Shown in pieces: positions 8,626-18,044 of a stretch of 64,000 bases of DNA. A model generated the notes under the pieces. That model searched no databases. It was given only the letters and a program-made list of their open reading frames with translations, and was not told the DNA's origin. Position 1 is the first letter of the stretch; each line of letters starts with the position of its first letter. A program made the position numbers and the translations under genes. The DNA comes from Deltaproteobacteria bacterium. GTDB taxonomy: Bacteria; Myxococcota_A; Polyangia; Haliangiales; Haliangiaceae. Location of the stretch: assembly GCA_020630875.1 (NCBI GenBank), contig JAHDIH010000005.1, positions 186,001 through 250,000 on the forward strand, read 5' to 3'.

Positions 8626-11361
8626 ATGCCTCATATCTATGCAGACATTATTTCGCGTGTAAGCAAGCCCGCTAGATATCTGGGAGGGGAATACCTCTCG
8701 GTGCTGAAGGGCGACGACGACGTTTCCGTGAGGATTGCATTGGCTTTTCCAGATGTCTACGACATCGGAATGAGCCATCTGGGGACAAAAATTCTTTACT
8801 CCCTTCTCAATAAAACAGACGGTATCGCTGCCGAGAGGGTGTTCACCCCTTGGGTGGACATGGAAAAAGAGATGCGCGATGCCAACTTACCTCTCGTCGC
8901 ACTTGAGTCGCAAAAACCACTGCATGAATTCGACGTCATTGGGTTTTCCCTTCAGTACGAACTGACTTTTACCAATGTGTTGACCATGCTTGATCTCGGA
9001 GGAATTCCGCTCCACGCAAGCGAACGCTCCGACGACGACCCGTTGATCATCGGAGGGGGGCCAGTAGCCACTCATCCTGAGCCGATGGCGCCGTTCTTCG
9101 ACGCGTTCTTCATTGGTGAAGCAGAAGAAGAACTCCCGGCCATGCTACTGCAGGTTGGCGAACTAAAGAAACAAGGCGTATCCCGCAAAGAACTTTTGAT
9201 TCAGCTCGCGCAAGAATACCCACTTTACGTCCCGTGCCTCTACACCACCAAGATGGACGAAGACACCCACATGTTGGTGGTTGATAAACCAGTTGATCCG
9301 AGAGTTCCGGCTCGCGTGAGACGCGGGTTGGTGGAGGACCTTGGAGACTATCCGTTTCCAGACGATTCGCCGGTTCCCTATGCTGAAGCGGTGTTCGACC
9401 GAGCGGCGGTTGAGATTGCGCGCGGATGCACCGAAGGTTGTCGGTTCTGTCAGGCAGGGATGATTTATCGGCCGGTAAGAGAGCGAACCCCTGAGGCTAT
9501 TGCAGATGCCTTGATCGGTGGTGTCGAAAAGGCCGGGTATGACGAGACGGCATTAACGTGCCTTTCTACTGCGGATTACAGCGCGATTACGCCACTTGTA
9601 AAAAACGTCATGGCAAAGCTGCGTAAGCGAAAAGTATCGCTCAGCGTATCCTCACTGCGAGCATATGGCCTCGATGAAGAAATTCTAAACGAGATGGCGA
9701 GTATGCGAATCACTGGTCTTACTTTCGCTCCGGAAGCCGGCACGCAAAGAATGCGTGATGTGGTGAACAAGAACATCACCGAAGAACACATCGCGCTCTC
9801 TACCAAGCGCGTTTTTTCACGAGGTTGGTCTCGGTTGAAATTATACTTCATGATTGGTTTGCCGTCGGAAGAAGACATCGACGTTCAGGGCATCGTGGAT
9901 ACGGGAGAGCGCATGCTTTCCATTGGCAAAAAGATGGTTGGTGGAAAGGCTTCCGTAACCGTTTCTGTATCGTCTCACGTTCCCAAACCTCACACGCCGT
10001 TTCAGTGGTGCAGTCAGGATTCTATTGACGAAATCGCTCGCAAGCAAAAACTGTTGCGCGATCAAATCCAAAGTCGTGCCTTGCGTTTGAAATATCACGA
10101 CCGCGGCATTTCCTTCGTGGAAGGAATCATGTCTCGGGGAGACCGTCGCATTGCCGCAGTCATCGAAGACGTGTGGAAAAAGGGCGCCCGATTTGATGGC
10201 TGGGACGAACACTTCGATGTCGCAGCATGGGGCGAGTCGATAAACAATCATGGTGTTGATGTGCAAGCCTACCTTGGCACGCGACCTATCACCGCTCGAC
10301 TGCCTTGGGATCACATCGACGTTGGTCTTGAAGATGGCTTTTTGCTTTCCGAATACCGAAAAGCTCTAAAAAACAGGCTTTCTCCACCTTGTGGAAAGGT
10401 TGCGGGAGACTTAGTGCATCACACCAACTTGGAAGATGCCAACTCCGACAATAAGAGACTGGTTTGTTACGACTGCGGAATTGGGTGTGATATGGCGAAG
10501 ATGCGCGACGATCGCAAAGACTATTTGGTGTCACTTGGCGCAACTAAGAGACCAACACCAGTTCAGCTCGCCCCTCGAAAAAAGCAAGGTCGTCCCGAGC
10601 TTTTGGTGGAAGACAAACCAAGCTTCCGCTATCGCTTGCACTATGCGAAAGTAGGTCGTTTGGCTTATCTTGGGCATTTGGATCTGAGTCGAGTGATGAT
10701 GCGTATGTTCCGTAGAGCTGAGATCGAGATGTCTTACTCTCGCGGCTACCACCCCAAACCCCGTACTTCTTTTGCACCAGCCCTTTCTCTTGGAGTTGCC
10801 GGCCTTGGCGAATTAGTAGATATCTGGCTGGAGGATGATCTGACAGCAGACGAGCTAGAACGACGGTTGCAAGAAGTTTCGCCTGAAGGTTTTCGCGTTC
10901 ACGGCGTAACGAAAATGAAAGCGGGGCAGCTTGCCTTGGCGAAGGAGATAGACGCGTACGATTTACTTATCCGTCCCGCTGAAGCAGGGGGACTAGAGTC
11001 AAAAGTCACTGCGTTTTCCAATAGGACAAGTGCGCTTGTGACACGAAAAAATAAGGAAATTGACGTACGTAGTTTCGTGCAATTTGCGTCGGTATTAGAT
11101 GAGCCGCAGATGGTACAAAAGCTTTGCATGGCACTAGGGTGGGAAGACGCGAAAGAATTAGTTTGGGTTCGTGTGACGTTCACCAACTCTGGTTCGACAA
11201 AACCCATAGAGGTGGCGCGCGCAATAGGAATCGCCGGCGATACTACGACACCGTCCGGACCGAAATGTGAACTCGCCCGACTAGGATTCCCTGGACAAGC
11301 GTTACCCGAATTAATGGTGAACCAACCCGATGTCGTGTCTCATGTTGCGCTTTCGCGATAA
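8626..11361 (+). CDS. radical SAM protein of TIGR03960 type fused to a DUF2344-like domain
   Basis: A protein of about 911 residues. The first 220 residues resemble the B12-binding-like N-terminal domain of this class (LAFPDVYDIGMSHLG, VIGFSLQYELTFTN, GGGPVATHPEP). The radical SAM core carries the 4Fe-4S motif RGCTEGCRFCQ near residue 265, then AYGLDEEIL and FAPEAGTQRMR. A second Cys cluster sits at KRLVCYDCGIGCD. From about residue 666 the DUF2344 part begins (RYRLHYAKVGRLAYLGHLDL, YSRGYHPKPRTSFAPAL). Proteins of this kind are often found near ribonuclease G or ribosomal genes; their substrate is not established. I took the ATG at 8626; the TTG at 8608 has no support. Confidence 0.9.
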   Translation: MPHIYADIISRVSKPARYLGGEYLSVLKGDDDVSVRIALAFPDVYDIGMSHLGTKILYSLLNKTDGIAAERVFTPWVDMEKEMRDANLPLVALESQKPLHEFDVIGFSLQYELTFTNVLTMLDLGGIPLHASERSDDDPLIIGGGPVATHPEPMAPFFDAFFIGEAEEELPAMLLQVGELKKQGVSRKELLIQLAQEYPLYVPCLYTTKMDEDTHMLVVDKPVDPRVPARVRRGLVEDLGDYPFPDDSPVPYAEAVFDRAAVEIARGCTEGCRFCQAGMIYRPVRERTPEAIADALIGGVEKAGYDETALTCLSTADYSAITPLVKNVMAKLRKRKVSLSVSSLRAYGLDEEILNEMASMRITGLTFAPEAGTQRMRDVVNKNITEEHIALSTKRVFSRGWSRLKLYFMIGLPSEEDIDVQGIVDTGERMLSIGKKMVGGKASVTVSVSSHVPKPHTPFQWCSQDSIDEIARKQKLLRDQIQSRALRLKYHDRGISFVEGIMSRGDRRIAAVIEDVWKKGARFDGWDEHFDVAAWGESINNHGVDVQAYLGTRPITARLPWDHIDVGLEDGFLLSEYRKALKNRLSPPCGKVAGDLVHHTNLEDANSDNKRLVCYDCGIGCDMAKMRDDRKDYLVSLGATKRPTPVQLAPRKKQGRPELLVEDKPSFRYRLHYAKVGRLAYLGHLDLSRVMMRMFRRAEIEMSYSRGYHPKPRTSFAPALSLGVAGLGELVDIWLEDDLTADELERRLQEVSPEGFRVHGVTKMKAGQLALAKEIDAYDLLIRPAEAGGLESKVTAFSNRTSALVTRKNKEIDVRSFVQFASVLDEPQMVQKLCMALGWEDAKELVWVRVTFTNSGSTKPIEVARAIGIAGDTTTPSGPKCELARLGFPGQALPELMVNQPDVVSHVALSR

Positions 11362-11520
11362 CTCTCAAAACTAGCCATTGTTCCGGGCGAGAGCTTACCT
11401 ACATTGTCTCCCCAGATCGGCTTGAATAGTCATTTCAATGGCTTTGATACGTTTGTAATAAATACGAGGATTTGGCCTGACCGCTGCACTGCGTCGATCC
11501 ACAATATTGACGTTTTCTTA

Positions 11521-11567
11521 GGAACTTACGTTCACCATCTGGCGTACAATACCTAGGGAATTCTTTT
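11521..11567 (+). promoter_or_regulatory. candidate promoter and ribosome binding site of the giant gene
   Basis: GGAACTT at 11521-11527 equals the usual -35 element of extracytoplasmic-stress sigma factors, although a matching -10 was not found at the right distance. TACAAT at 11545-11550 could be a housekeeping -10. AGGGAA at 11555-11560, seven bases before the TTG at 11568, is a sound ribosome binding site and is the reason for choosing that TTG. The preceding gap from 11362 holds nothing else that I can recognise. Confidence 0.35.
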
Positions 11568-14500
11568 TTGACTGCTGAAGGAAATAATCAAGTCGAGCTT
11601 AAGCAAAGTCGGACTCAATCCCAAGATAGGTCGTCGCAGTCGCAACAATCCCGCGAGACGAAAAGTTACCTTGAGCTATCGGCACAGTCTGCATTAGCGA
11701 GACCCGAGACCACTGCGGTCAGAGAGTGCATTGAGAAAGAAGATTTCAATGGTGGACTGGACATCTTGCTCGGAATTCGAGGTGAAAAGACGCTGGAGAT
11801 TGTGGTCACCCAGTTGGATCTGACTTCGGATATCCAGCGTCTGTTTTACGGCTTTGAGTTTGAAGAGCGATGGAATGCTCGGCGAGACGACTGGGTGAAG
11901 GTACTTGCAGTACGATCGGCTTACAATCTGAGCTTGCATGTAGATGTCGCCCTCAAAGGCAGGACCAAATCGAAAAAATACGGTCTCCCCCAACTCTTCA
12001 AAAAAGGCCAGTTCTTAAAAAGGCAAAGGGCAGACGTTAGTAATCTTCGCTCGCAAGATGCCTACGATGCATTTCAGCTTTTGCGTGCCATGCCAATCAA
12101 CGATCGACTGGAGTACGGCAGAGTGCCGGCAACAGGAGACGGAGAAATTTCCAATGCAGAGTTGATGATTGAGATGCATCGCAAGCTCAACAAGTCAATG
12201 GTTGAGGTTGGCACGAGCATGTACGGCTCTGACGGGACGCAGGCTTCAGAGCAAATGATGTCGTGGGCTTTGTCGGAGGAGTTTTGGTTTAACTCCGATC
12301 CGCGTGGGTTGGAGGCCAGTGTACGATTGTTTTGTGCGGCGGGACTAAGAGAAAGAATGCTGGCGCGATTAGAATTGTGGTCGGTGGTAAAAGGTCTTGG
12401 TCGTTTAACCGAAGAGCCTGAAAGAAAACTAGCTATTCAACAAGGTTTTGGCGTTCAGGATCCTATGGGGGCAGCTTCAGGCGACTTGGCCGTTTGGGTA
12501 CGTTCGCTTCGTCGCAGTGACTACATCAATGATGATGACTTTACCCCTGAGACCACCAAGCCGCTTGGCATACTGGGGGACGCTCGTCGAGCAAAAAAAT
12601 CTGCCAAAAAGCAATACAAAGAAGACTTGAAAAGGTGGAGAAAGGCCAGACGAGAGGCCGAAGCGTCTGGGAAAAAGTTTACCACTCCGAAGCCAGTCAA
12701 ACCGCGAGGGTTGTTACGAAGCTTGCGTAACAAGAAAAACGGTTTTAGCGTTAAGAATTTTCCGCTGGATCAAGTGGAAGGTTTGTTGAACGAATATGGC
12801 CAAGGCGGAACATTCGACTTAACGAACTACGGAAAGCGTAAAGGAGATAAACGTGGTCTTCTTACGAATACCGCCAATATCAGTTTTGACCCCAATCGCG
12901 GGAAGTTGGAACTGACTATCTCTGACGCGCAGTTGGAATCCGTACGCTTTCCTTATGAGGACTTTCTGGTTTCTAGTGGAAAAACGTCTGGGCAAAACCT
13001 GGTGATCGTCGCGACTTGGCCAACCGCACAAAGTCCTGCACAAGAGTCTTCTGTAAAAATAAAAGCCGACTCTTTAATCGTAAACGATCTAGTCGTCATG
13101 CTGCCAGGTTGGGCCGATCCTGAGGGCAATACTCGCGCGGGACAAATTATTGCCGCCGACCGGGTGGAACTTACTGGTGTGGCGTTTAGCCGACAGGAGA
13201 ACGAAATCGACTTGCTTACTACCACTGACGGAAAAGAAGTTGATGGCGCAGAGGAAGTAATCGAGGCGATAGGGAAAAGCAACCCTTTTCGTCCTTTGTG
13301 GAGACACATTTGGAGTGAAAAGATTTATGAGCAGCAAAAAGACATTCAACAAGCATTTTTGGGGAACGGCGCCAGCGCTTTGGGAAGCGCTAGTTTTACA
13401 GTGGACGATGCCAAAATTGAAGGGCTTTCGATTGATGGCGTGAGTACCGCCGCAGAAGCGGAACTGCAGTGCGTGAAGTTAGCGTACAGTCGCAAGCCAA
13501 GTGTTGTTGCTAGTGAACGAATTGCAGAACTCGAACGTAGAATAGCCGGAGCAGAGATCCAACTAGAAGGATTCGTGGCACAGTCAGAGATTGATAGGCA
13601 CAGAAGAGAACGCCTTGCGCAAGATGTTCTCAAATGGAAACAAGAAGAGAGTAAGCTAAAACAAAAGTTAGACCGCTGGAGACAACTAGAGGATCTTTAT
13701 CAAGAGATTTACGAATTTGGCAAAACGAAGGATGCGGCTAAAGAAGCTGGTGTGGGAATTCAAGTGACGGCGCTCACAAGACACATTCGTACTGCGGCAA
13801 AGGAGTTAGGCGTATACGACAGCTCGTTTCCTAAAATTGCAGAAAACATAGTACGAGAGCTTGAGCCTGGCCCCTCCGTCAGTATCGCTGTCGAAAAAGC
13901 GGAATTAGGAAAGTCAAAGTTTGGTAGTGTCACGTCAGACTCTTCGTCCGTGAACAACCTCTCGTTAGTCACATCCGGTCGCTTGAGAGAAATAGAAGAC
14001 TATGGGGTGTTTCCGTCACTGGATGCCTCTGCACTGCAAGGGGAGGCGGTTGCCAACAAAGCGGTAAGCGACGGGGACGTTTCGTTGGACGTCGAGTCTT
14101 TGGACATGAACAACGGTACTGTTGAGTCAAAACTTTTGACCGCAAAAGCGATAGAAGAGGACCTGCGAAAACTAGACTTCTTGCGTGAAAAAGGAGCGTC
14201 GCGGACCTTGGAGGAAGATCGAGTGCTCGAAGAGCAAGAAATTAAGTTCGGAAGAAGCGTTGGTCGTCAACTGACTTACGAAAGCGTGGCCCGAACAATC
14301 GTTGCTCTAGAGGGCGACCATGGCCTGGAAGCGATTCGCAACTCTACGTACCTAAGTGCTGAGTATTACCGACTGCAACGGCTTTTGGTACAGGAGGTGG
14401 TTCGTTTCGAAAATGCGTCTCTTGATGGTGTCTATCTAACTGCAGAAACTTCGGAGAGTGAGTTCTCTTCCTCTGCTTCGGTCGGAGAAACCCACGTTAC

Positions 14501-17500
14501 CAACGGAGTGATGGGGGATAGGTCGGTCGACAAAGCCTATGCTATTGGCACCTATGCCAATGCCTCCTCTCATACCAATGAAGAAGGAAAGCTCGATCAA
14601 ATTTCCGCGTCTACTGGTATTTCCGCGTTACGAGCTCAAGGGTTTAATAATGGAGACGGATTGCAGATGGATGAAGCTGGTGCAGAGGGACTGTCCATAG
14701 TACTCGAGTCAGGTGAACTAAATACCTCAGCAAGTTTCTCCCTGCGAAAGTTGTATACCGAAGGGGTTCGCACCGAACAACGTATCGCACTGCTCAGGAA
14801 CCGACAGGGGGAGCTGCGAAAGCTACTTGAGGTTGTGAACGAAACCGGCGGTAATACCGAAGGTGTTGCTCAACAGCTGGAAGCTGTTAGGCATGAAATC
14901 CAACTCTATGAGTCCTTGAGAGATCAACTGAAAGCTTTGAATCAAAAGATCGCAGCGCTTGAGTCTCAAATTTCTGTAGTTAAAGAGCAAATTAGTAATC
15001 TTCCCAAGTCTGCCACTAAGAGGCAGCTTGTTGCGCAAAAAGATGAACTTCAATTGAAGAAGGTAGCCTTGGACAATGAAGCTCATGAACTTGTGCATTC
15101 GGTAGCAAACTATGAAAAATCTTTCAATGCCCAAGAACCAACCTCGTTACAAGACTTCTCCGTAAATGTAGCAATGGAAAAAGGCGTGTCCGATATTGTA
15201 GCTTCAGAGCTTTCTACCTTGGATTTGGACTTTTCCGGTGAGATAGAAATCGCATTAAAAAGTGGCCCCTTGTCGGTGCCGACGCTTCGTCTGTCTCAGA
15301 GTGAACGAGAGGTTTCATTGGCTGGGGCGTCGATTCCCAGTTTCATTGGATACGCTAAAGTGGAGATCGACCGAAACAAAGATCCTTCTCAAGCGTCTTT
15401 TAATGTTTTTCGCGGTGCGACCTTAAAGTCGTTCGATATCCCTGACGTTCGAGCAGACGAGTTTTCGATTAGTGACAAAGACGGAGAAATACTTCAACAC
15501 GTCCCTAACGTTTCAATTACAGGTTTGAAGGCCTCTGGCATTGAACTGACGACGCTTGACTTTGATAAAATGAAGTACGTCCCAGGGAAACTCGAACTCG
15601 AGAGCGTCACGGCGTCGGCATCGGATATGGAAAATGCTATGCGTGGCGGTCTCCGAGTTAGTGGCGTGACCCTCGAGTCGCTTTCTGACGGTACAATTAA
15701 CTACGAACTTGAGAGTCTTGACGTTGATGGGATTGCGGAGCATTTGGGTTACGCGAAGTCTGCTTCTCTTGATGGCTTTTCCGTGAAAGGTGACTTTTCT
15801 AGAGAAGACGGTAGTATGTTAACGACTTTTGGCGTGGATGAAGTCTCGCTGCACAACTTGGACTTTGGCGCTGATGACTATAGGCTGAAGGCGGGGCGAG
15901 CAGCACTGTCTGGTGTGAACTGTGTTGTTTCCTCGCAGTGGTACGTGGTCGATGGACATCCTCCAAATGAGTTAAAGAATGCTCATGTTGAAGAATTGAC
16001 CGTAGATGAGATGAGCGTTGAGAACTTCTCGCTGGTGCAAAATAAAAATGGTGTCGAGTCATTCGGTAACGGAAGCAAGCGTGCCTACAAGAGTGACACC
16101 GATGTCTCCATGCGGCTTGCGACACTTCGTGGTGTCGAGCTGAAGCAATTTGGTAGCACCGGATTCGAAGTTGATATGAAAGGTGGTAGCGTTAAGGGAT
16201 TCAGCGCAACGCTAAAAGAAAACGGTAAGCAGGTTTTGCAAGCCAATGCCAATGCGACACTTAAGACGGTTAACGTAAAATCCGTTGGCGAGATTACTTC
16301 GGTTGGTTTGGGGAAACTAAACGGCGACGCCAACGTAACGTTCGGAAAAGACGGAGCTGAAACATCTCTGCAAATGACAGATGGCGGAATTACTAATGTT
16401 GCGGGACGTTTGAACCACGTGACGGGCGTGAGTCATTTCACGGGGGATGCTTACGCGAAGAACTTGGATTTTGAGCAAGGCGTAGTAGGCAGTGGCTATT
16501 CCCGCCCTCATTCCCTCGGTAGTGCCGACCTTAGAGGGATTGAAGTAACAGATAGCTCCGAAGAACTAGTAGTTTCCATTGCCTCCGGTGAAGGGTCATT
16601 TGAGGCCGAACATAACATGAATCGTTACAAGTCTGGGGGGACCTACGACAAGGAAAACAAGGATGAAGCATACGTGCGCAACCGTTGGGACAATGACCAA
16701 ATAGCTGTGACAATGTCAGAAAAGCGTGCCGACATCACCGCGATTCGAGAAGTTGACGGAGCACTTTGGCTGACACTTCCGGGAGGGTTTCCGCTCGCTA
16801 GATTGGATGTTGCGGACGGTCGAGTGAGCGTCAACATGGATGAGGGGATTAAAAGAATATTCGAAGACCGTATTGAAGAAATCCAAGGAACCGCTTGGTA
16901 CATTCGCTTGTTGAAGCTTATCACTTCTCTGACTCACTTAGAGAATGCTGCAACCGTCTTGAAGGCTAGCGTACTCAAGGTCTTAGAACTCTACGTAAAC
17001 AAATGGGGACTCAGCTATCTTGGCGGCTGGCATCAGTTTGGAGATAAGTTGGAAGAGCTACTTGAAAGAGGGGGGAGTCTAGAGGAGATACTCGCAAGTC
17101 CAACCGTGACCACGGAACTTGGCCAAGTCCTTGCCAACACCATGGCAGAAGGAGTTAGTTGGGCAGAATGGAGTGGAATATTATACGACGCGTTTGATGG
17201 AGACTGGGGGCGTCTGACAGCGACGTCTCTTTCGTGGGTGGTAAAAAAGACTGGACAAGGAACGGAATGGGTCGCAGAACGGTTTGGGTACGAAGATGTG
17301 ACCAACTGGGACGAAGGCGGAGATATGTTTTTGAGACTCCTCGCCGCTGACAGAAAGAGGGATGCTGAAGCGATGTTTCAAGAGCTACTCAAATGGCTGA
17401 TGGATGTGCAAGTAACCGCGGACCTTTCTGGCAAAGGACCCGTTAGCCTGCAGAGCCGTCAGCCCGGGGCCACTAGTTGGGATACCACTCTGTCAACAGA

Positions 17501-18044
17501 TGTTTCGATGGTGGTTAAAGGAGGGGGGAGTGCCGCAGCAATGAGCTTTGCAACGAGTTTTGATCTATGCGACCTTTCTTCTAGCCAAGGTGGGCAAGAA
17601 GTTTCTCTAAATCATCTACATGCAAGTACCAGCAATCTAGCCAATGAAACCGTGGTAACCAACGACGGGACCGGAAGGATTGTTGAGCAAGTTGACCTAA
17701 ACTCGCAAGGTGATATTCAGGTTGCCTTTGAAGGCTTAACTTACCGCGTAGACAAAAAGGAGGCCAAGAAAGCTGCAGCGTTTGCACCAGAAGGTTCCCG
17801 TAGCCAGTCTGAGGCGTACAACCAGTTTGGACGGGTTTCTAGCAAAGATGGTCCCGTATACGACGGCGACAGGATTTTATACGACAAAGAAGATTACCAC
17901 CAACGGGTCCAAACTTCGCAAAGTCCGACTTATGGCACACCATGGCTTGATCCACGTGTAGTGGATCCGATCAAAAACTGGCTTTTTGACGCGGGCGAAG
18001 CAAAAGTAGAAAAGCCCTACGTCATCAAAGACAAGAAAGACTAA
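11568..18044 (+). CDS. giant repetitive protein (2158 residues), possibly toxin- or injection-system-associated
   Basis: I do not recognise a named family. There is no signal peptide and no convincing membrane segment. Residues 1-60 are polar, rich in Gln and Ser. About 60-330 is helical (FNGGLDILLGIRGEKTLEI, SEEFWFNSDPRGLEASVRL). Two long coiled coils lie at about 645-715 and 1065-1185. Between and after them, to about residue 1780, are loosely repeated beta-strand units alternating short hydrophobic and polar runs with many SLDGFSVKG- and LTVDEMSVENF-like pieces, as in AsmA/TamB-type or beta-helical proteins. A helical block follows at about 1765-1945 and the tail is polar. Such proteins accompany contractile injection systems in some Myxococcota; this is inference. 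It starts at TTG and its stop overlaps the opposing gene by 4 bp. Confidence 0.7.
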   Translation: MTAEGNNQVELKQSRTQSQDRSSQSQQSRETKSYLELSAQSALARPETTAVRECIEKEDFNGGLDILLGIRGEKTLEIVVTQLDLTSDIQRLFYGFEFEERWNARRDDWVKVLAVRSAYNLSLHVDVALKGRTKSKKYGLPQLFKKGQFLKRQRADVSNLRSQDAYDAFQLLRAMPINDRLEYGRVPATGDGEISNAELMIEMHRKLNKSMVEVGTSMYGSDGTQASEQMMSWALSEEFWFNSDPRGLEASVRLFCAAGLRERMLARLELWSVVKGLGRLTEEPERKLAIQQGFGVQDPMGAASGDLAVWVRSLRRSDYINDDDFTPETTKPLGILGDARRAKKSAKKQYKEDLKRWRKARREAEASGKKFTTPKPVKPRGLLRSLRNKKNGFSVKNFPLDQVEGLLNEYGQGGTFDLTNYGKRKGDKRGLLTNTANISFDPNRGKLELTISDAQLESVRFPYEDFLVSSGKTSGQNLVIVATWPTAQSPAQESSVKIKADSLIVNDLVVMLPGWADPEGNTRAGQIIAADRVELTGVAFSRQENEIDLLTTTDGKEVDGAEEVIEAIGKSNPFRPLWRHIWSEKIYEQQKDIQQAFLGNGASALGSASFTVDDAKIEGLSIDGVSTAAEAELQCVKLAYSRKPSVVASERIAELERRIAGAEIQLEGFVAQSEIDRHRRERLAQDVLKWKQEESKLKQKLDRWRQLEDLYQEIYEFGKTKDAAKEAGVGIQVTALTRHIRTAAKELGVYDSSFPKIAENIVRELEPGPSVSIAVEKAELGKSKFGSVTSDSSSVNNLSLVTSGRLREIEDYGVFPSLDASALQGEAVANKAVSDGDVSLDVESLDMNNGTVESKLLTAKAIEEDLRKLDFLREKGASRTLEEDRVLEEQEIKFGRSVGRQLTYESVARTIVALEGDHGLEAIRNSTYLSAEYYRLQRLLVQEVVRFENASLDGVYLTAETSESEFSSSASVGETHVTNGVMGDRSVDKAYAIGTYANASSHTNEEGKLDQISASTGISALRAQGFNNGDGLQMDEAGAEGLSIVLESGELNTSASFSLRKLYTEGVRTEQRIALLRNRQGELRKLLEVVNETGGNTEGVAQQLEAVRHEIQLYESLRDQLKALNQKIAALESQISVVKEQISNLPKSATKRQLVAQKDELQLKKVALDNEAHELVHSVANYEKSFNAQEPTSLQDFSVNVAMEKGVSDIVASELSTLDLDFSGEIEIALKSGPLSVPTLRLSQSEREVSLAGASIPSFIGYAKVEIDRNKDPSQASFNVFRGATLKSFDIPDVRADEFSISDKDGEILQHVPNVSITGLKASGIELTTLDFDKMKYVPGKLELESVTASASDMENAMRGGLRVSGVTLESLSDGTINYELESLDVDGIAEHLGYAKSASLDGFSVKGDFSREDGSMLTTFGVDEVSLHNLDFGADDYRLKAGRAALSGVNCVVSSQWYVVDGHPPNELKNAHVEELTVDEMSVENFSLVQNKNGVESFGNGSKRAYKSDTDVSMRLATLRGVELKQFGSTGFEVDMKGGSVKGFSATLKENGKQVLQANANATLKTVNVKSVGEITSVGLGKLNGDANVTFGKDGAETSLQMTDGGITNVAGRLNHVTGVSHFTGDAYAKNLDFEQGVVGSGYSRPHSLGSADLRGIEVTDSSEELVVSIASGEGSFEAEHNMNRYKSGGTYDKENKDEAYVRNRWDNDQIAVTMSEKRADITAIREVDGALWLTLPGGFPLARLDVADGRVSVNMDEGIKRIFEDRIEEIQGTAWYIRLLKLITSLTHLENAATVLKASVLKVLELYVNKWGLSYLGGWHQFGDKLEELLERGGSLEEILASPTVTTELGQVLANTMAEGVSWAEWSGILYDAFDGDWGRLTATSLSWVVKKTGQGTEWVAERFGYEDVTNWDEGGDMFLRLLAADRKRDAEAMFQELLKWLMDVQVTADLSGKGPVSLQSRQPGATSWDTTLSTDVSMVVKGGGSAAAMSFATSFDLCDLSSSQGGQEVSLNHLHASTSNLANETVVTNDGTGRIVEQVDLNSQGDIQVAFEGLTYRVDKKEAKKAAAFAPEGSRSQSEAYNQFGRVSSKDGPVYDGDRILYDKEDYHQRVQTSQSPTYGTPWLDPRVVDPIKNWLFDAGEAKVEKPYVIKDKKD

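Noticed and set aside
11507..11550. TTGACG with TACAAT as a housekeeping promoter of the giant gene
   Set aside because: The two elements are 32 bp apart, too far for a standard promoter.
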